64,000 nt of DNA. It comes from Bradyrhizobium elkanii USDA 76. Lineage in GTDB: Bacteria; Pseudomonadota; Alphaproteobacteria; Rhizobiales; Xanthobacteraceae. The notes under the pieces were generated by a model. That model was not told where the DNA came from and did not search any database. It saw only the letters and a program-made list of their open reading frames with translations. How positions within the stretch are numbered: position 1 is the stretch's first letter; each line of letters begins with the position of its first letter. The position numbers and the translations under genes are program-made. Below are positions 47,806 to 57,480 of this stretch, piece after piece. Where the stretch lies: NCBI RefSeq assembly GCF_023278185.1, contig NZ_CP066356.1, positions 5,820,001 through 5,884,000 on the forward strand, read 5' to 3'.

Positions 47806-48219
47806 TTACCGTTGGGCCGCGGCGCCTACGCCGGCCAAGCCAGCTCCAGTTCCGAAGTAGATGCTACTACCATTATTTGCATCCACTGCTGCTCCGATTG
47901 CACCCGCCGCTCCCATTGGGGGGTGCCCCAACCCTGGAGCATCCCCTCCGAACGCCGGCAACGGATCGCGCGGTTGGTTACCGAGACGATAACGCCTAAT
48001 AGAGCCGTCGGTCTTCGCGGCCTGAGAGACGATCCGGCGATCGCCGACGTAGCTCGGCCAGGGATGGATCGTGTGGGTCACGGCATTGACCTGCTTCGCG
48101 TCCCCGGCACTTAAGGTGATGGTATCCGAACGCTGGAAATAACGGTCCATTTCGTCATTGCCGGCCAAGCCGTTACAAGCCCCGAGCGTGATAACTGCGA
48201 GTAACGCCGTGCATGTCAT
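47806..48219 (-). CDS. Small lipoprotein of the tad locus, CpaD-like N-terminus
   Basis: 137 residues with lipobox LGAC near residue 15. 'YFQRSDTITLSAGDAKQVNAVTHTIHPWPSYVGDRRI' resembles the 'D.I.L..GDA...N...QTIDPWP' region of CpaD-type pilus lipoproteins. The C-terminus is Gly/Ala-rich low complexity. No full-length cpaD is present in the locus, so this short protein may take its place. AAGGA lies upstream of ATG 48219. It follows cpaC by 12 bp. Confidence 0.65.
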   Translation of the reverse strand: MTCTALLAVITLGACNGLAGNDEMDRYFQRSDTITLSAGDAKQVNAVTHTIHPWPSYVGDRRIVSQAAKTDGSIRRYRLGNQPRDPLPAFGGDAPGLGHPPMGAAGAIGAAVDANNGSSIYFGTGAGLAGVGAAAQR

Positions 48220-48231
48220 ATCGGTCGTCCT

Positions 48232-49812
48232 TCAGTTGAGCGTTTTGACTACGGGCTGGTCGGTTGCAATCGCAGGTGGCGCAGATACCCGGACATCGGG
48301 GGCGATGATGTGCCCGTAGGGACCTTTGACGTCACCGCCGGAATTGACGTAGTCATTGTAGCGCTTCTTTACTTCCATCTGGCCGTTGAGGAAGAAGTCA
48401 ACATCGTTTGCCGGCAATCGCGAATCGAGGGGCGACGCTAGAGTTTGCCCCGGGGCCGCCGGCGCGACCAGGCGCGGTGTCACGATCACCACCAGATCCG
48501 TCTCTTTCTGCTGATAAGATGCGCTTCGAAACAACGCACCGAGGACTGGCACCGAGCCGATCCAGGGCAACTGCTGGACATCCTGTGCGTTGCGAGTCTG
48601 GAGCAAGCCCGCAATTGCAAAGCTCTGACCGTCGCGGAGTTCAACTGTGGTCCGAGCGTTGCGGCTGGTCAATGCCGGGACGGTCGTTCCAGAGATCGTT
48701 ACGGCATTGGTGAAATCGAGTTCGCTGACCGACGGCTCAACCCGAAGGTTGATCACGCCGCGCGATAGAACGGTGGGTACGAAGCCCAACTCGACGCCAA
48801 ACTTCTTGAATTCGATGGTGGTCGTGGGAAAGCCGTTCGTAGTGTTAGAAGCTACCGGCACCGGAAATTCGCCACCCGCTAGGAAGCGTGCTGAATCGCC
48901 CGACAACGCCATCAGGTTGGGCTCTGCCAAGCTGCGCACCAGCCCCTTCGTTTCCAGGGCCTGCAGCAACAGATCGACCGAAGTGCCACTACTCGTTCTC
49001 AGCACGTTCGTTAAGAGGTTGCCGAACGGGGTTGCGCCACCTACGAGCCCTGACGCGAGCCCTGATGCGGTGCCTAGAACAGGAACACCTTGAGGGGTCC
49101 TCGCTGCCAGCGGTGCGCCGGCAGTTCCACTATTTCCAACCTGCGTGAGGTTGCCATTGCCGGCATAGAGGTTCACGCCAAGTTCTCGGCCAGCGGACCT
49201 AGCGACCTCGAGGAAGCGCACCTCCAGCATGACTTGCTGCGGCGCAGCCACATTCATGGCGTTAACGACGACGGACCCCTTCGGGACGCTGCCGGTGGCA
49301 ATCGCCAGGGCTCGCTCGGCCGCGACCGCATCCGCGGCCATTCCACTCAATACCACCTGACCCTCCGCGGCCGAAACGCGAATTCCGCGCGTACCGGTCG
49401 ACGACTGAATGTTCTGCTGCAGGTTGGCGGTATCGATCGCAACCTCGACGTCGAGGACGCCGATCTGCTTCATCGAAGCATCAAACAGGATAACGTTGGT
49501 GGTGCCGGTTTGCTTGCCCTGGACGTAGATCAGGTGGTCGCTGAGCGACTTCACGTCGACGATGTCAGGCGAGCCGGCGACGATTGTCGAAAAGGCCGCA
49601 TCGACCCTGAAGGTGCGAGACTTGTTAATGGTCACCTTGACCCGCTGGACGTCGCTCATCTCACTGACGAAGACGCCGCCGGACGTGGCCCGCCGGTCTG
49701 CGGCTCCCGCGCGCTCCGTAGAACTGAAAAACGCAAGCGCCGCGCCAAGAGCCACCAGACTCAAGGCGAAAAGACCACGTTCCGCGCTACCCCAAACGCG
49801 ACCGCCACTCAT
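48232..49812 (-). CDS. cpaC: Type II/IV-b pilus secretin CpaC/RcpA
   Basis: 526 residues. An N-terminal signal region (residues 1-38) is followed by the pilus-type N domain ('VKVTINKSRTFRVDAAFSTIVAGSPDIVDVKSLSDHLIYVQGKQTGTTNVILFD') and a BON-like part. The C-terminal secretin domain has 'VELRDGQSFAIAGLLQ', 'LPWIGSVPVLGALFRS' and 'TDLVVIVTPRLV'. It forms the outer-membrane pore for the Flp pilus. It is separated from cpaB/cpaE by a 10-kb stretch, unlike the usual cpaBCDE order. Confidence 0.93.
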   Translation of the reverse strand: MSGGRVWGSAERGLFALSLVALGAALAFFSSTERAGAADRRATSGGVFVSEMSDVQRVKVTINKSRTFRVDAAFSTIVAGSPDIVDVKSLSDHLIYVQGKQTGTTNVILFDASMKQIGVLDVEVAIDTANLQQNIQSSTGTRGIRVSAAEGQVVLSGMAADAVAAERALAIATGSVPKGSVVVNAMNVAAPQQVMLEVRFLEVARSAGRELGVNLYAGNGNLTQVGNSGTAGAPLAARTPQGVPVLGTASGLASGLVGGATPFGNLLTNVLRTSSGTSVDLLLQALETKGLVRSLAEPNLMALSGDSARFLAGGEFPVPVASNTTNGFPTTTIEFKKFGVELGFVPTVLSRGVINLRVEPSVSELDFTNAVTISGTTVPALTSRNARTTVELRDGQSFAIAGLLQTRNAQDVQQLPWIGSVPVLGALFRSASYQQKETDLVVIVTPRLVAPAAPGQTLASPLDSRLPANDVDFFLNGQMEVKKRYNDYVNSGGDVKGPYGHIIAPDVRVSAPPAIATDQPVVKTLN

Positions 49813-50568
49813 TTCGATCCCCTCCGCCGCAGATTCGCGGCTATCCCGTAAATTTACAGCCCCAGCGCTCTGAACACTCTCCTTCGCTCACTACGCCATG
49901 GAGCCTACAATGTGTCCGACTACAAATAGTTACCAATGAATACCTCTTCCGCCAGCCGCTAACGCGGCTTGAAGATCATCATCTGGTGCGCGCTCCGTTG
50001 GCAAGGCGAGACCTTTGCCGGAACGTCATAAGCCCTTAGAAAACTTCCCAATGTTGCCAGTGAGCACCACTTTTGGTGGTCCGCTTAGGCATGCCATCGT
50101 ATTCCGCCCCGTCTTGGCAGCGCATGCAACGCCCCGACCAGCCGAAGCACAGAATCGCTGCGCCCGACCGACGCCCTCCTGATCCCTGCTCAATGTTAGC
50201 GACAGCTGATCCCGGCCATCAGCCGCTTCCATCAACTCACTTCCCAACCACCGGATTTCACCCAGAGGTTGATGCAGATTTCAGGTTCCGGTGATGAAGT
50301 GCCTCCCTTCCAGGGCAGCGCTATCGGACATGGCGCTTGCGGGCTTCCGTAATCGATATGTCCACGTCGTCATGGCCCGGCTTGTCCGGGCTTGCCAAAA
50401 TATCGAAAACAACCCCATGCAAAGTCGCCGGCGACTGCCGGCGTTCGACACGGCGACTTGACAGGTCTGGCAAATCAACGGCATTCTTCCATTATTCCGA
50501 AATCGTGCGGACGCCCCTCGCCCAAAGGCTGGGCATGACGAGCTATGGGACGTGTCCGATAGCCATAT
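49813..50568. other. Intergenic region between cpaC and the GT87-like gene
   Basis: 756 bp between divergent genes. It holds an extragenic palindrome at 50363-50397 and otherwise no gene I can support. Promoters for both neighbours should lie here, but none stands out. Confidence 0.4.
50363..50397. repeat. Extragenic palindromic repeat
   Basis: GCCCGG (50375-50380), CTTGT, CCGGGC (50386-50391) in a CACGTCGTCATGGCCCGG context. This form ('gtcatggccgggcttgtcccggc') is widespread between genes in Bradyrhizobium and relatives, as I recall it. Confidence 0.6.
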
Positions 50569-51858
50569 GTGATAGTCCTGCTTTCCAGGGGAAGGGTGCT
50601 GTCATTGTCACTCATCAGCTCAGGCCTGTGGCTGACTCCTAAGCGCGTATATTGGTACCCGAAGGTATTTTTTTCGATCAGCCTGGCTTTATGGGTGGCC
50701 TATGTCCTGACCGGGCATGGCGGCCTCGACTTTCGCGGCCATCCGATCGGAACGGATTTCTCGAGTTTTTGGGCAGCATCCAGTTTGGTGCTATCCGGGC
50801 ATGCCGGAGACGCTTACGACCAGATCAAGCATTACGAGGCGCAGCAGGCCCACTTCGGAGAAGGCGTTCAATACTACGCATGGTTTTATCCGCCGTCAGC
50901 GCTATTGCTCGTCGCTCCGCTTGGTATTTTGCCCTACCTGCCTGCACTGATCATCTGGCTCGCAGCAACAGGAGCGGCATACGTCGCGACGGTCTACAGG
51001 TTCATCCAACGAGCCGATGCCATTATCCCGATACTTTGCTTTCCAGCGGTCCTGATCAACACCATTCACGGGCAGAACGCCTTTCTTTCGACAGCGATCG
51101 TCGGGACCGGCCTGCTTATGTCGGATCGACGCCCCTTCGCGGCCGGCTTGATTCTTGGAACCTTGTGCTTCAAGCCACAGCTTGCACCGATGCTGGCCGT
51201 GGTTGTCGTCGCACGGATGAATTGGAAAATGGCACTCGGCGCGGCGCTGTCGGTCTGCTCCCTGCTGATCTCGGCGACGCTGATTTTCGGGCTCGAGGTA
51301 TGGCAGCAGTTCGCGTCGATCGTTCCGGTGTCAGCTATGTGGCTGGAATACGGAGTGATGGGCTTTGCCAAAATGCAGAGCGCGTTCGCAACCGTTCGGC
51401 TGTTGGGCGGCGGGATTGGTCTGGCTTACTCGATCCAAGCCCTCGTTACGATCTCGATTGCCGTCTTGCTCTTCATGATTTGGCGCACTTCCGCATCCCC
51501 GCGCCTTCGCGCAGGCGCGACGGGCGCGGCGATTCTGCTGGGAACACCATTCTTGCTCGACTACGACTTGGTTCTCTTGTCCCTGCCGATCGCTGCATTG
51601 GCAGCCGAAGGTCTTGAGAACGGCTTCAGGCCATACGAGAGGACCGCCCTAGCCTGCGCTTGGCTTCTGCCCCTGATGGCAAGACCGGCCGGGTTCGCGC
51701 ATATCCCGCTAAGTCCGGAAGTTGTCGCGTGCTTGCTTGTATTGATTTGGCGGCGCACAACGAAAAAGGAGCCGAAGGCCGTCAAGCCACCAGGCGACGC
51801 AGTTCCTGCAAATCAGTCTCAGGCTACTTCGACATCAGCCACAACCCGACATTGCTGA
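50569..51858 (+). CDS. GT87/DUF2029-family membrane glycosyltransferase-like protein
   Basis: 429 residues from GTG 50569. GTG 50596 and TTG 50605 after AGGGGAAGG are alternative starts with a better ribosome-binding site. About ten helices. The first periplasmic loop has 'GTDFSSFWAASSLVLSGHAGDAYD', the signature of DUF2029/GT87 (polyprenol-phosphate-mannose-dependent transferases), followed by 'WFYPPSALLLVAPL' and 'HGQNAFLSTAIVGTGLL'. A paralogue lies at 63364. Its insertion splits the tad locus. A role in pilus or surface glycosylation is inference. Confidence 0.8.
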   Translation: MIVLLSRGRVLSLSLISSGLWLTPKRVYWYPKVFFSISLALWVAYVLTGHGGLDFRGHPIGTDFSSFWAASSLVLSGHAGDAYDQIKHYEAQQAHFGEGVQYYAWFYPPSALLLVAPLGILPYLPALIIWLAATGAAYVATVYRFIQRADAIIPILCFPAVLINTIHGQNAFLSTAIVGTGLLMSDRRPFAAGLILGTLCFKPQLAPMLAVVVVARMNWKMALGAALSVCSLLISATLIFGLEVWQQFASIVPVSAMWLEYGVMGFAKMQSAFATVRLLGGGIGLAYSIQALVTISIAVLLFMIWRTSASPRLRAGATGAAILLGTPFLLDYDLVLLSLPIAALAAEGLENGFRPYERTALACAWLLPLMARPAGFAHIPLSPEVVACLLVLIWRRTTKKEPKAVKPPGDAVPANQSQATSTSATTRHC

Positions 51859-51924
51859 AGCTATACCCGCAAAGGCGGTTTCACGCTTACGCTTGCTGTC
51901 GGCGGCACGAGCGGGAGTTGTAGG

Positions 51925-52344
51925 CTAGAAGGGAATTTGGGTGGACGCGCTCGGCGTATTCAACGTCGAGCCCCAGATCGGCATGATCATGGAGAACGAT
52001 CCGGCCGGGAGAGATGCCGTGACAGTGAGTGCCGTGGCTCCGGCCGTGGTGCCCATCGTAGGCGTGAGGCCCGCACCATAAAGGAAGGGCGCGGCGTCCT
52101 GCTTCTGGGTATCGGTCAGGTAGTCAGCCGTACAGGTCGACGGTGATGTGCCGGCGACCACGGCAGGCGTATAGCACTGGATCATGTTCTGTCGGGCCGC
52201 CGCACTGGCAAGGTTGCGCAGGGACTGCATCGTGATGGCATAACGTCCGAAATCGAAGATCACGAACATTAGGACGAACAAGGGCGCGATGACGAGGCCG
52301 AACTCCATCGCCGCAGCGCCTCGCTGGTCGAGCTTTCTCATCAT
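51925..52344 (-). CDS. TadE-like pilus pseudopilin (second copy)
   Basis: 139 residues. The N-terminal 'RKLDQRGAAAMEFGLVIAPLFVLMFVIFDFGRYAITM' is the TadE/TadG pseudopilin signature: charged leader, a G-AAAMEF processing-like site, then a hydrophobic helix. The rest is periplasmic and Thr/Ala-rich. It is the last gene of the main tad operon, overlapping the TadG-like gene by 4 bases. Pseudopilins of this class are needed for Flp fibre assembly. Confidence 0.85.
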   Translation of the reverse strand: MMRKLDQRGAAAMEFGLVIAPLFVLMFVIFDFGRYAITMQSLRNLASAAARQNMIQCYTPAVVAGTSPSTCTADYLTDTQKQDAAPFLYGAGLTPTMGTTAGATALTVTASLPAGSFSMIMPIWGSTLNTPSASTQIPF

Positions 52345-53660
52345 CTGACCAAAGCCACAACTTGCGTTTTGGCAACGGTGCCCGGAGCACAGCTACCAGT
52401 GCTCAGATTGGCATTACCGTTTATGGTGAGAGTGTTGGCGATCACTTCAGTGCAACCCGTATTGACGTTGTTGGTCGTTCCGTTCCACGTGACATCGACC
52501 TTGGGGAAATACATCGCGCCGAACAGGGACACCGAACTGCTGCCGTTGATGGTGACAGCATTGCTGCTCTTCGCATTGGCCTGATCGTCGATCAGAACGC
52601 CGTTTAGAAGAGAAGAATAAGAGTTGGTCGCCGGAGCTGACAAGGTAATGGGACCGCCAGTGATGGAGATGCTCGAATCCCCGAGCAATACCAGCGTCAC
52701 GTCTGTACCGGTGACCTTTCCGGCAAAAGTCACCGCTGCGTTATAGAAAAAGTACGTTCCTGCGGCTAAATTCAGGGTGCCTCCGGAGTTGACCTTGAGG
52801 TTGCTGTACACCCCGCTAGCGCTGTTCGGAGTTAAGTTACAGGTTTGACCATTGGTAACATTGCCACCGCCACCGCATGGCGATGTTGACGGGCTCGTCG
52901 CCCTCGTACTGAATGCAGTATCCAGGGACTTGAGCGGATTCGTCGCAGGTAGCATGCTGTAGTTGTACGGCACGCCAGGATTGCAGTTGCCCGAGTTGGT
53001 GCAGCCGTTGACAGCATCAACGGCCCAACCTGAGCCGCTGAACGTCGGAGTGCTCGCGTATTTGACGGTGTTGTTCGACATCAAGGCGCAACCGTCGCCG
53101 GTAAGGGCACCACCGCCGCCCAATGTAAGCGCGATGCTGTTAGACGACAGTCCCAACGCGCACAGGTTTTTGGGATTCTGGACTTCCGCGATGGCCGTCG
53201 CCCCTATGTCTACACTGGAAAAGCCAAGCACCGATGCAAGGTAGGCTGGCTGTGTCTGGCCAACGGCGGCACGAACGAAATTGCCTGATGCCGAGCTGGT
53301 GAAGGTACCGGCAGCGTAGGTGCCCCGCTCGACCGCCACGGTTTGTGTCAGTCCGGTCGGACAGGTGACGCCCGTAAACGAATCACCGGCGTTGCAGAAC
53401 CCGTTTCTCGCAACAAATTCTTTGCCGCGATAATCGTACAGTTGCGCCGTGTCACAATTCGCAGTCGCGCTGGAGAGTGTGCAGGCCAGCGTCAAGGCGC
53501 CCGAATAGGCTCCCGCATCCGCGGCATTCTGCGCCTGTCGCTTGGTGACGTACCACGTTCCGGACTCCGCCCCGAGCGCGACCATCCCGATCAGCGGCAC
53601 CAGTGCAACCGCAGTTGCGAATGCTGCAGAACCTCGACGGCAACGGAGCAGGTTACGCAT
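52341..53660 (-). CDS. tadG: TadG-like pilus assembly protein
   Basis: 439 residues. The N-terminal 'RCRRGSAAFATAVALVPLIGMVALGAESGTWYVTKRQAQNAADAGAYSGAL' is the TadE/G-like transmembrane segment followed by the typical 'QNAADAAALAGA'-type motif. The remainder is a long periplasmic region rich in Ser, Thr, Asn and Gly, with predicted beta structure ('YSSLLNGVLIDDQANAKSSNAVTINGSSSVSLFGAMYFP'). It belongs to the Flp pilus minor components. Confidence 0.85.
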   Translation of the reverse strand: MRNLLRCRRGSAAFATAVALVPLIGMVALGAESGTWYVTKRQAQNAADAGAYSGALTLACTLSSATANCDTAQLYDYRGKEFVARNGFCNAGDSFTGVTCPTGLTQTVAVERGTYAAGTFTSSASGNFVRAAVGQTQPAYLASVLGFSSVDIGATAIAEVQNPKNLCALGLSSNSIALTLGGGGALTGDGCALMSNNTVKYASTPTFSGSGWAVDAVNGCTNSGNCNPGVPYNYSMLPATNPLKSLDTAFSTRATSPSTSPCGGGGNVTNGQTCNLTPNSASGVYSNLKVNSGGTLNLAAGTYFFYNAAVTFAGKVTGTDVTLVLLGDSSISITGGPITLSAPATNSYSSLLNGVLIDDQANAKSSNAVTINGSSSVSLFGAMYFPKVDVTWNGTTNNVNTGCTEVIANTLTINGNANLSTGSCAPGTVAKTQVVALVR

Positions 53661-53669
53661 GGAACACCC

Positions 53670-54152
53670 CTATAGAAACCGTTCTGAATAAGCCAGTGTG
53701 TACGTACAGGGATTGGCATTGGGGCTCGCGCACAACGCCCATCCCAGCACCATGGGCGCCAGAGTGATGCTCGTGGAGTAAGAATAAAATCTGGGCGCCG
53801 CCAGGTTGCCTGAGGAACAGGTAGCAGCGGTGCTGCTGCCGCAAAGGACACTGATGCTGGGAATGGGATACCTGGAATCAGCCTTTGCGGTCGCGGTCGT
53901 CGACCAGCTTGAGGTGTTCGTCACGTCAGGCGGCGGCGAGTACTGGATCAATTGCCCGAAGCCGCGCAAGGCGTTCCACGCGGATATGAACTGGAAGCCC
54001 GCGATCGCTATGTCGGCCAGCGGTAGGAGCAGAGCCATGATCAGGAAGAGGAAGACAATCGGCATCTCGAACGCGACGGCGCCGCGCTGATCCCTGAGGA
54101 GCGACGCTTTGCGGCTGATTTGCCGACCTCGACAGACGCGAACCGTGCTCAT
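53670..54152 (-). CDS. tadE: TadE-like pilus pseudopilin (first copy)
   Basis: 160 residues. 'LRDQRGAVAFEMPIVFLFLIMALLLPLADIAIAGFQFI' is the TadE leader and helix, with RGAVAFE as the processing region. The C-terminal periplasmic part has three or four cysteines ('VLCGSSTAATCSSG', 'WALCASPNANPCTY') that may form disulfides. 15 bp after tadC and 9 bp before the TadG-like gene. Confidence 0.86.
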   Translation of the reverse strand: MSTVRVCRGRQISRKASLLRDQRGAVAFEMPIVFLFLIMALLLPLADIAIAGFQFISAWNALRGFGQLIQYSPPPDVTNTSSWSTTATAKADSRYPIPSISVLCGSSTAATCSSGNLAAPRFYSYSTSITLAPMVLGWALCASPNANPCTYTLAYSERFL

Positions 54153-54167
54153 GCTCCTGTTTCGCCC

Positions 54168-55073
54168 CTAAATGCCCTTGAACGAACGAATGAGATGCAG
54201 AAACGGACTTGCTCCCAGAATGATGAACATCGCCGGAAGCAGGAACAGCACCATCGGGATTGTCAGCTTGGCGCCGAGCTTGTGCGCCCGTTCTTCCAGC
54301 TTGGTAATGCGCTCCTGCCGCAGATCTGCGGCGATGCTGCGCAGCGCCTGGGCCAATGGCGTGCCATATTGGAGGCTTTGGCTGACCATGGTGCCGAAAC
54401 GGCGAAGTCCGTCGGACATCGATGCCAATTTCTCGAATGCCTCTGCGCGATTGGGCGATATCCGGAGGTCATCAAGCAGGCTCCGCAAGACCCGGGCCAT
54501 TGCAGGATTGGACGTGCCGATCTCTGCCGCCACACGCTCCAGTGCGCTTTCGAGCCCCATTCCGGCTTCGCTGCACACGACCAGCAAATCGATAGTATCC
54601 GGCGTGCCGAGCCGAACCGCCGCGTCAAACCGTCGCTTCAGCACCAACAGAATGAACCGCGGCCCCATGATCCCGAACACCACGCCGAACAGCCCGTAGA
54701 ACAGCACGTCCATCGACCGCATTCCCGAGAGCACGGCGAGAAGCACGGCAAGGATCGGGAAAGCGAACATGCTGACGGTCTTGACACCGATCCAGATCGG
54801 CAAGACGCGATGATAATTGATGAAGCCCGATGACTGGAGAATGGTCCGAAGTTGCTCCAGGTTCTCCTCGGCGTAGAAGCGCCGATACCGCGCGCCGATC
54901 GATGAAAACCAGCCGATCATGTCCTTCGACGATGCCGCGTCGCCGGGAAGGCCCAACACAGCCTTCGATACCCTCGCGTCCAATGCACGAAGGTGTATTT
55001 CACGAATGATCAACAGGAAGGTCACGGTCGCAGCCGCGATCGCGAGGGTCACCAAACCGAGGCCGGTCGTCAT
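54168..55073 (-). CDS. tadC: Flp pilus inner-membrane platform protein TadC
   Basis: 301 residues. T2SS-F domain with the conserved 'DTIDLLVVCSEAGMGLESALERVAAEI' region and 'FGTMVSQSLQYGTPLAQALRSIAADLRQER'. Transmembrane helices flank it at the N-terminus, at about residues 95-135 and at the C-terminus ('IPMVLFLLPAMFIILGASPFL'). It works with TadB as the platform turned by the TadA/CpaF ATPase. It overlaps tadB by 4 bases. Confidence 0.93.
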   Translation of the reverse strand: MTTGLGLVTLAIAAATVTFLLIIREIHLRALDARVSKAVLGLPGDAASSKDMIGWFSSIGARYRRFYAEENLEQLRTILQSSGFINYHRVLPIWIGVKTVSMFAFPILAVLLAVLSGMRSMDVLFYGLFGVVFGIMGPRFILLVLKRRFDAAVRLGTPDTIDLLVVCSEAGMGLESALERVAAEIGTSNPAMARVLRSLLDDLRISPNRAEAFEKLASMSDGLRRFGTMVSQSLQYGTPLAQALRSIAADLRQERITKLEERAHKLGAKLTIPMVLFLLPAMFIILGASPFLHLIRSFKGI

Positions 55074-56005
55074 AGTGAAGTTTCCCTTCTGATCATCCAG
55101 CGTATCACCAGGTGCCCGACGAGCACGGATCCCGCCGCGTAAGCTAGCAGCATGTTTCCGGTCGGATCATGGAACAGAAGATCGACTGTTTTCGGATTGA
55201 TCCAATACAGCAACCCGCCGATGATGAGGGGCGAGAGCGAAAGCGCGCGCGAGGAGAAGATCACCTCTCCAGCCAGAGCTTTGGCACGCGCGGCCAGCGC
55301 GACACGCTGCGTCACGGTTTCCCCGAGCGTCTGCAAGGTTTCGGCCAGACTGCCGCCGGACTTCAACTGGACTGCCAGCGTCACCGCAAACATCGCATAC
55401 TCGGCGACCTGGGTTCGCCGATAGATGGCTTCCACAGCCTCTTCCGGCGGCCTGCCCAGGCTCAATTCGCTGCATACGATCGCAAACTGCCCGGCGGTCG
55501 GTTGCGGCATCTCGCGCGCGATGGTGCGAAAAGCCTCGTTGACTGGCAGCCCCGAACGGACGGTGCTCGTCACCAACTGGATCGTGTCCGGCAACTGCCG
55601 GAAAAGTTGATTGGCGAACCGACGTTGCTGCCATCCAAACAGACCGCGCACCGCCAGGAAGGCCACGATTGCAGCCGCGATGCACACGTTGAGGGTCGAC
55701 CAGTGCAGCAGCCGACCATTGACGTAAAAGATCGCTGCCGCAGCAACGGCACCGGCAAGCAGCGTGTAGGCCGGGTGCCAGTCGTAAACGACCTCGGGCC
55801 TGTAATTGGATAGGCTGTGAAGCAACTGCGAGCGGGAGCCGGTCTCTGAGCGACGAATGGACGTCAGGCTGGCAGCGCGCGATGCCGGCAGCGCTATTGT
55901 CAGCTGACGGTCCATCCGTCGTTCCCGGGCGTCGAGCCACAACGATATGCCCGATGCGCCCAGCAGCAAGGTCAGGACGATAGCGATCACATACGCTGGG
56001 ATCAT
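55070..56005 (-). CDS. tadB: Flp pilus inner-membrane platform protein TadB
   Basis: 311 residues. T2SS-F domain: 'QLPDTIQLVTSTVRSGLPVNEAFRTIAREMPQPTAGQF' and 'AVTLAVQLKSGGSLAETLQTLGETV', with helices at the N-terminus, around residue 90-120 and at the C-terminus. Pairs with TadC. Four-base overlaps at both ends show tight translational coupling. Confidence 0.93.
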   Translation of the reverse strand: MIPAYVIAIVLTLLLGASGISLWLDARERRMDRQLTIALPASRAASLTSIRRSETGSRSQLLHSLSNYRPEVVYDWHPAYTLLAGAVAAAAIFYVNGRLLHWSTLNVCIAAAIVAFLAVRGLFGWQQRRFANQLFRQLPDTIQLVTSTVRSGLPVNEAFRTIAREMPQPTAGQFAIVCSELSLGRPPEEAVEAIYRRTQVAEYAMFAVTLAVQLKSGGSLAETLQTLGETVTQRVALAARAKALAGEVIFSSRALSLSPLIIGGLLYWINPKTVDLLFHDPTGNMLLAYAAGSVLVGHLVIRWMIRRETSL

Positions 56006-57480
56006 ATCTGCCTCATGGCCTCCGCCCAGGCACCATCAAGCCCGTAATAGACTAGACGGCTCTTGAATTTCGGGATTGCGTGGGTGGACCTGTAGGAACC
56101 CACGATACGTCCGTGAACATCCTCCTCCTGGTACTGGAACGAGGCGATGTCGTTGGTGGTGATCACATCGCCTTCCAGGCCGATCACCTCGCTGATCTGG
56201 ACGATGCGGCGCTGCCCATCCCGCATACGCTCGACCTGCACGATGACGTCCAGCGCCGCGACGATCTGCGCTCGAATTGCCCGCGGTGGCAGGTTGACCT
56301 GTCCCATCTGCACCATGTTTTCGATGCGGGTCAGCGCATCGCGGCTGCTGTTGGCGTGCACCGTAGAGATCGAGCCGTCGTGGCCGGTGTTCATCGCCTG
56401 CAGCATGTCGAACGCTTCGACGCTGCGTACCTCGCCTACGATGATGCGGTCAGGCCGCATGCGCAGGGCGTTCCACAGGAGATCGCGTTGCGTCACCTGC
56501 CCGGTTCCCTCGATGCTGGGAGGCCGCGTCTCGAGGCTGATCACGTGCGGCTGCTGAAGCTGCAGCTCGGCCGCATCCTCGATCGTGACAATGCGCTCGC
56601 TGTGATCAATGAATTGGCTCATCGCGTTCAGCAGCGTCGTCTTGCCGGAGCCGGTACCGCCCGAGACCAGGACATTGAGCCGGGACCGGGCGGCAATTTC
56701 TAGCAACTGTCCCATCGCCGCGGTCATTGAGCCGTTTGCGATCATTCCGGCAATGTTCAGACGGTGACTCGGGAATTTGCGGATGGAGATGCACGGGCTG
56801 TGGATCGCCAGCGGCGGAAAGATGATATTGACGCGGCTGCCGTCAGGCAGACGGCAATCCACCATCGGGCTGGACTCGTCGACGCGCCGGCCGACCTGCC
56901 CTGCAATCTTCTGCCCCACGGCCGCAATGTGGTCATTGTCGCGGAAACGAACCGCGATGCGTTCCAGCTTACCGCGGCGCTCGACGTAAATGTTGTTCGG
57001 TCCGTTGACCATGATGTCGTTGATCGTTTCATCGAGCAGAAGCGGACGGAGCGGCCCGTAGCCGGTCATGTCGTCCGCAATCTCTTCCGCCAGCAGAAGC
57101 TGCTCGCGTCCAGAGAGTTCGAGCCGCTCCTGGTTGGCGATTCCGTGGATGATTTCCTCGATCTGCCGCCGAAGAACATCGCGTGAGACCGATACGGCCG
57201 CCGCCGGCTCGATCTGCTCGATTACTCTTTCACGGAGGGAAGCCGAGATCACGGAATGCTGATGCGAGGGCTCGGCCCGCTTCGGCGCCGGTGCCGCCGA
57301 AGCTGGCGCGGGCGCAGCCGAGCTTGGCGCAGCCACAGCAACGGTTGGTGCGGCCGTGACCAGGCTTGGCGCAGTGGGCAAGCTCGGCGGCTCCTTGGGC
57401 AAGCCAGGGGGAGATGGGGGCAAGGCTGCCAACAATGCAGCCAAACGAGTTTCGTCTTCGCGCCGACCGAATTTCTTCAT
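56002..57480 (-). CDS. cpaF: Flp pilus assembly ATPase TadA/CpaF
   Basis: 492 residues. A Pro/Ala-rich N-terminal linker (about residues 20-75) precedes the secretion ATPase. Walker A is GGTGSGKTTLLNA near residue 275; the Asp-box/Walker B region is 'DRIIVGEVRSVEAFDMLQAMNTGHDGSISTVHANS'. Also typical is 'YGPLRPLLLDETINDIMVNGPNNIYVERRG'. The hexameric ATPase powers pilus extension and, in Tad systems, also retraction. It overlaps its neighbours by 4 bases each. Confidence 0.95.
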   Translation of the reverse strand: MKKFGRREDETRLAALLAALPPSPPGLPKEPPSLPTAPSLVTAAPTVAVAAPSSAAPAPASAAPAPKRAEPSHQHSVISASLRERVIEQIEPAAAVSVSRDVLRRQIEEIIHGIANQERLELSGREQLLLAEEIADDMTGYGPLRPLLLDETINDIMVNGPNNIYVERRGKLERIAVRFRDNDHIAAVGQKIAGQVGRRVDESSPMVDCRLPDGSRVNIIFPPLAIHSPCISIRKFPSHRLNIAGMIANGSMTAAMGQLLEIAARSRLNVLVSGGTGSGKTTLLNAMSQFIDHSERIVTIEDAAELQLQQPHVISLETRPPSIEGTGQVTQRDLLWNALRMRPDRIIVGEVRSVEAFDMLQAMNTGHDGSISTVHANSSRDALTRIENMVQMGQVNLPPRAIRAQIVAALDVIVQVERMRDGQRRIVQISEVIGLEGDVITTNDIASFQYQEEDVHGRIVGSYRSTHAIPKFKSRLVYYGLDGAWAEAMRQI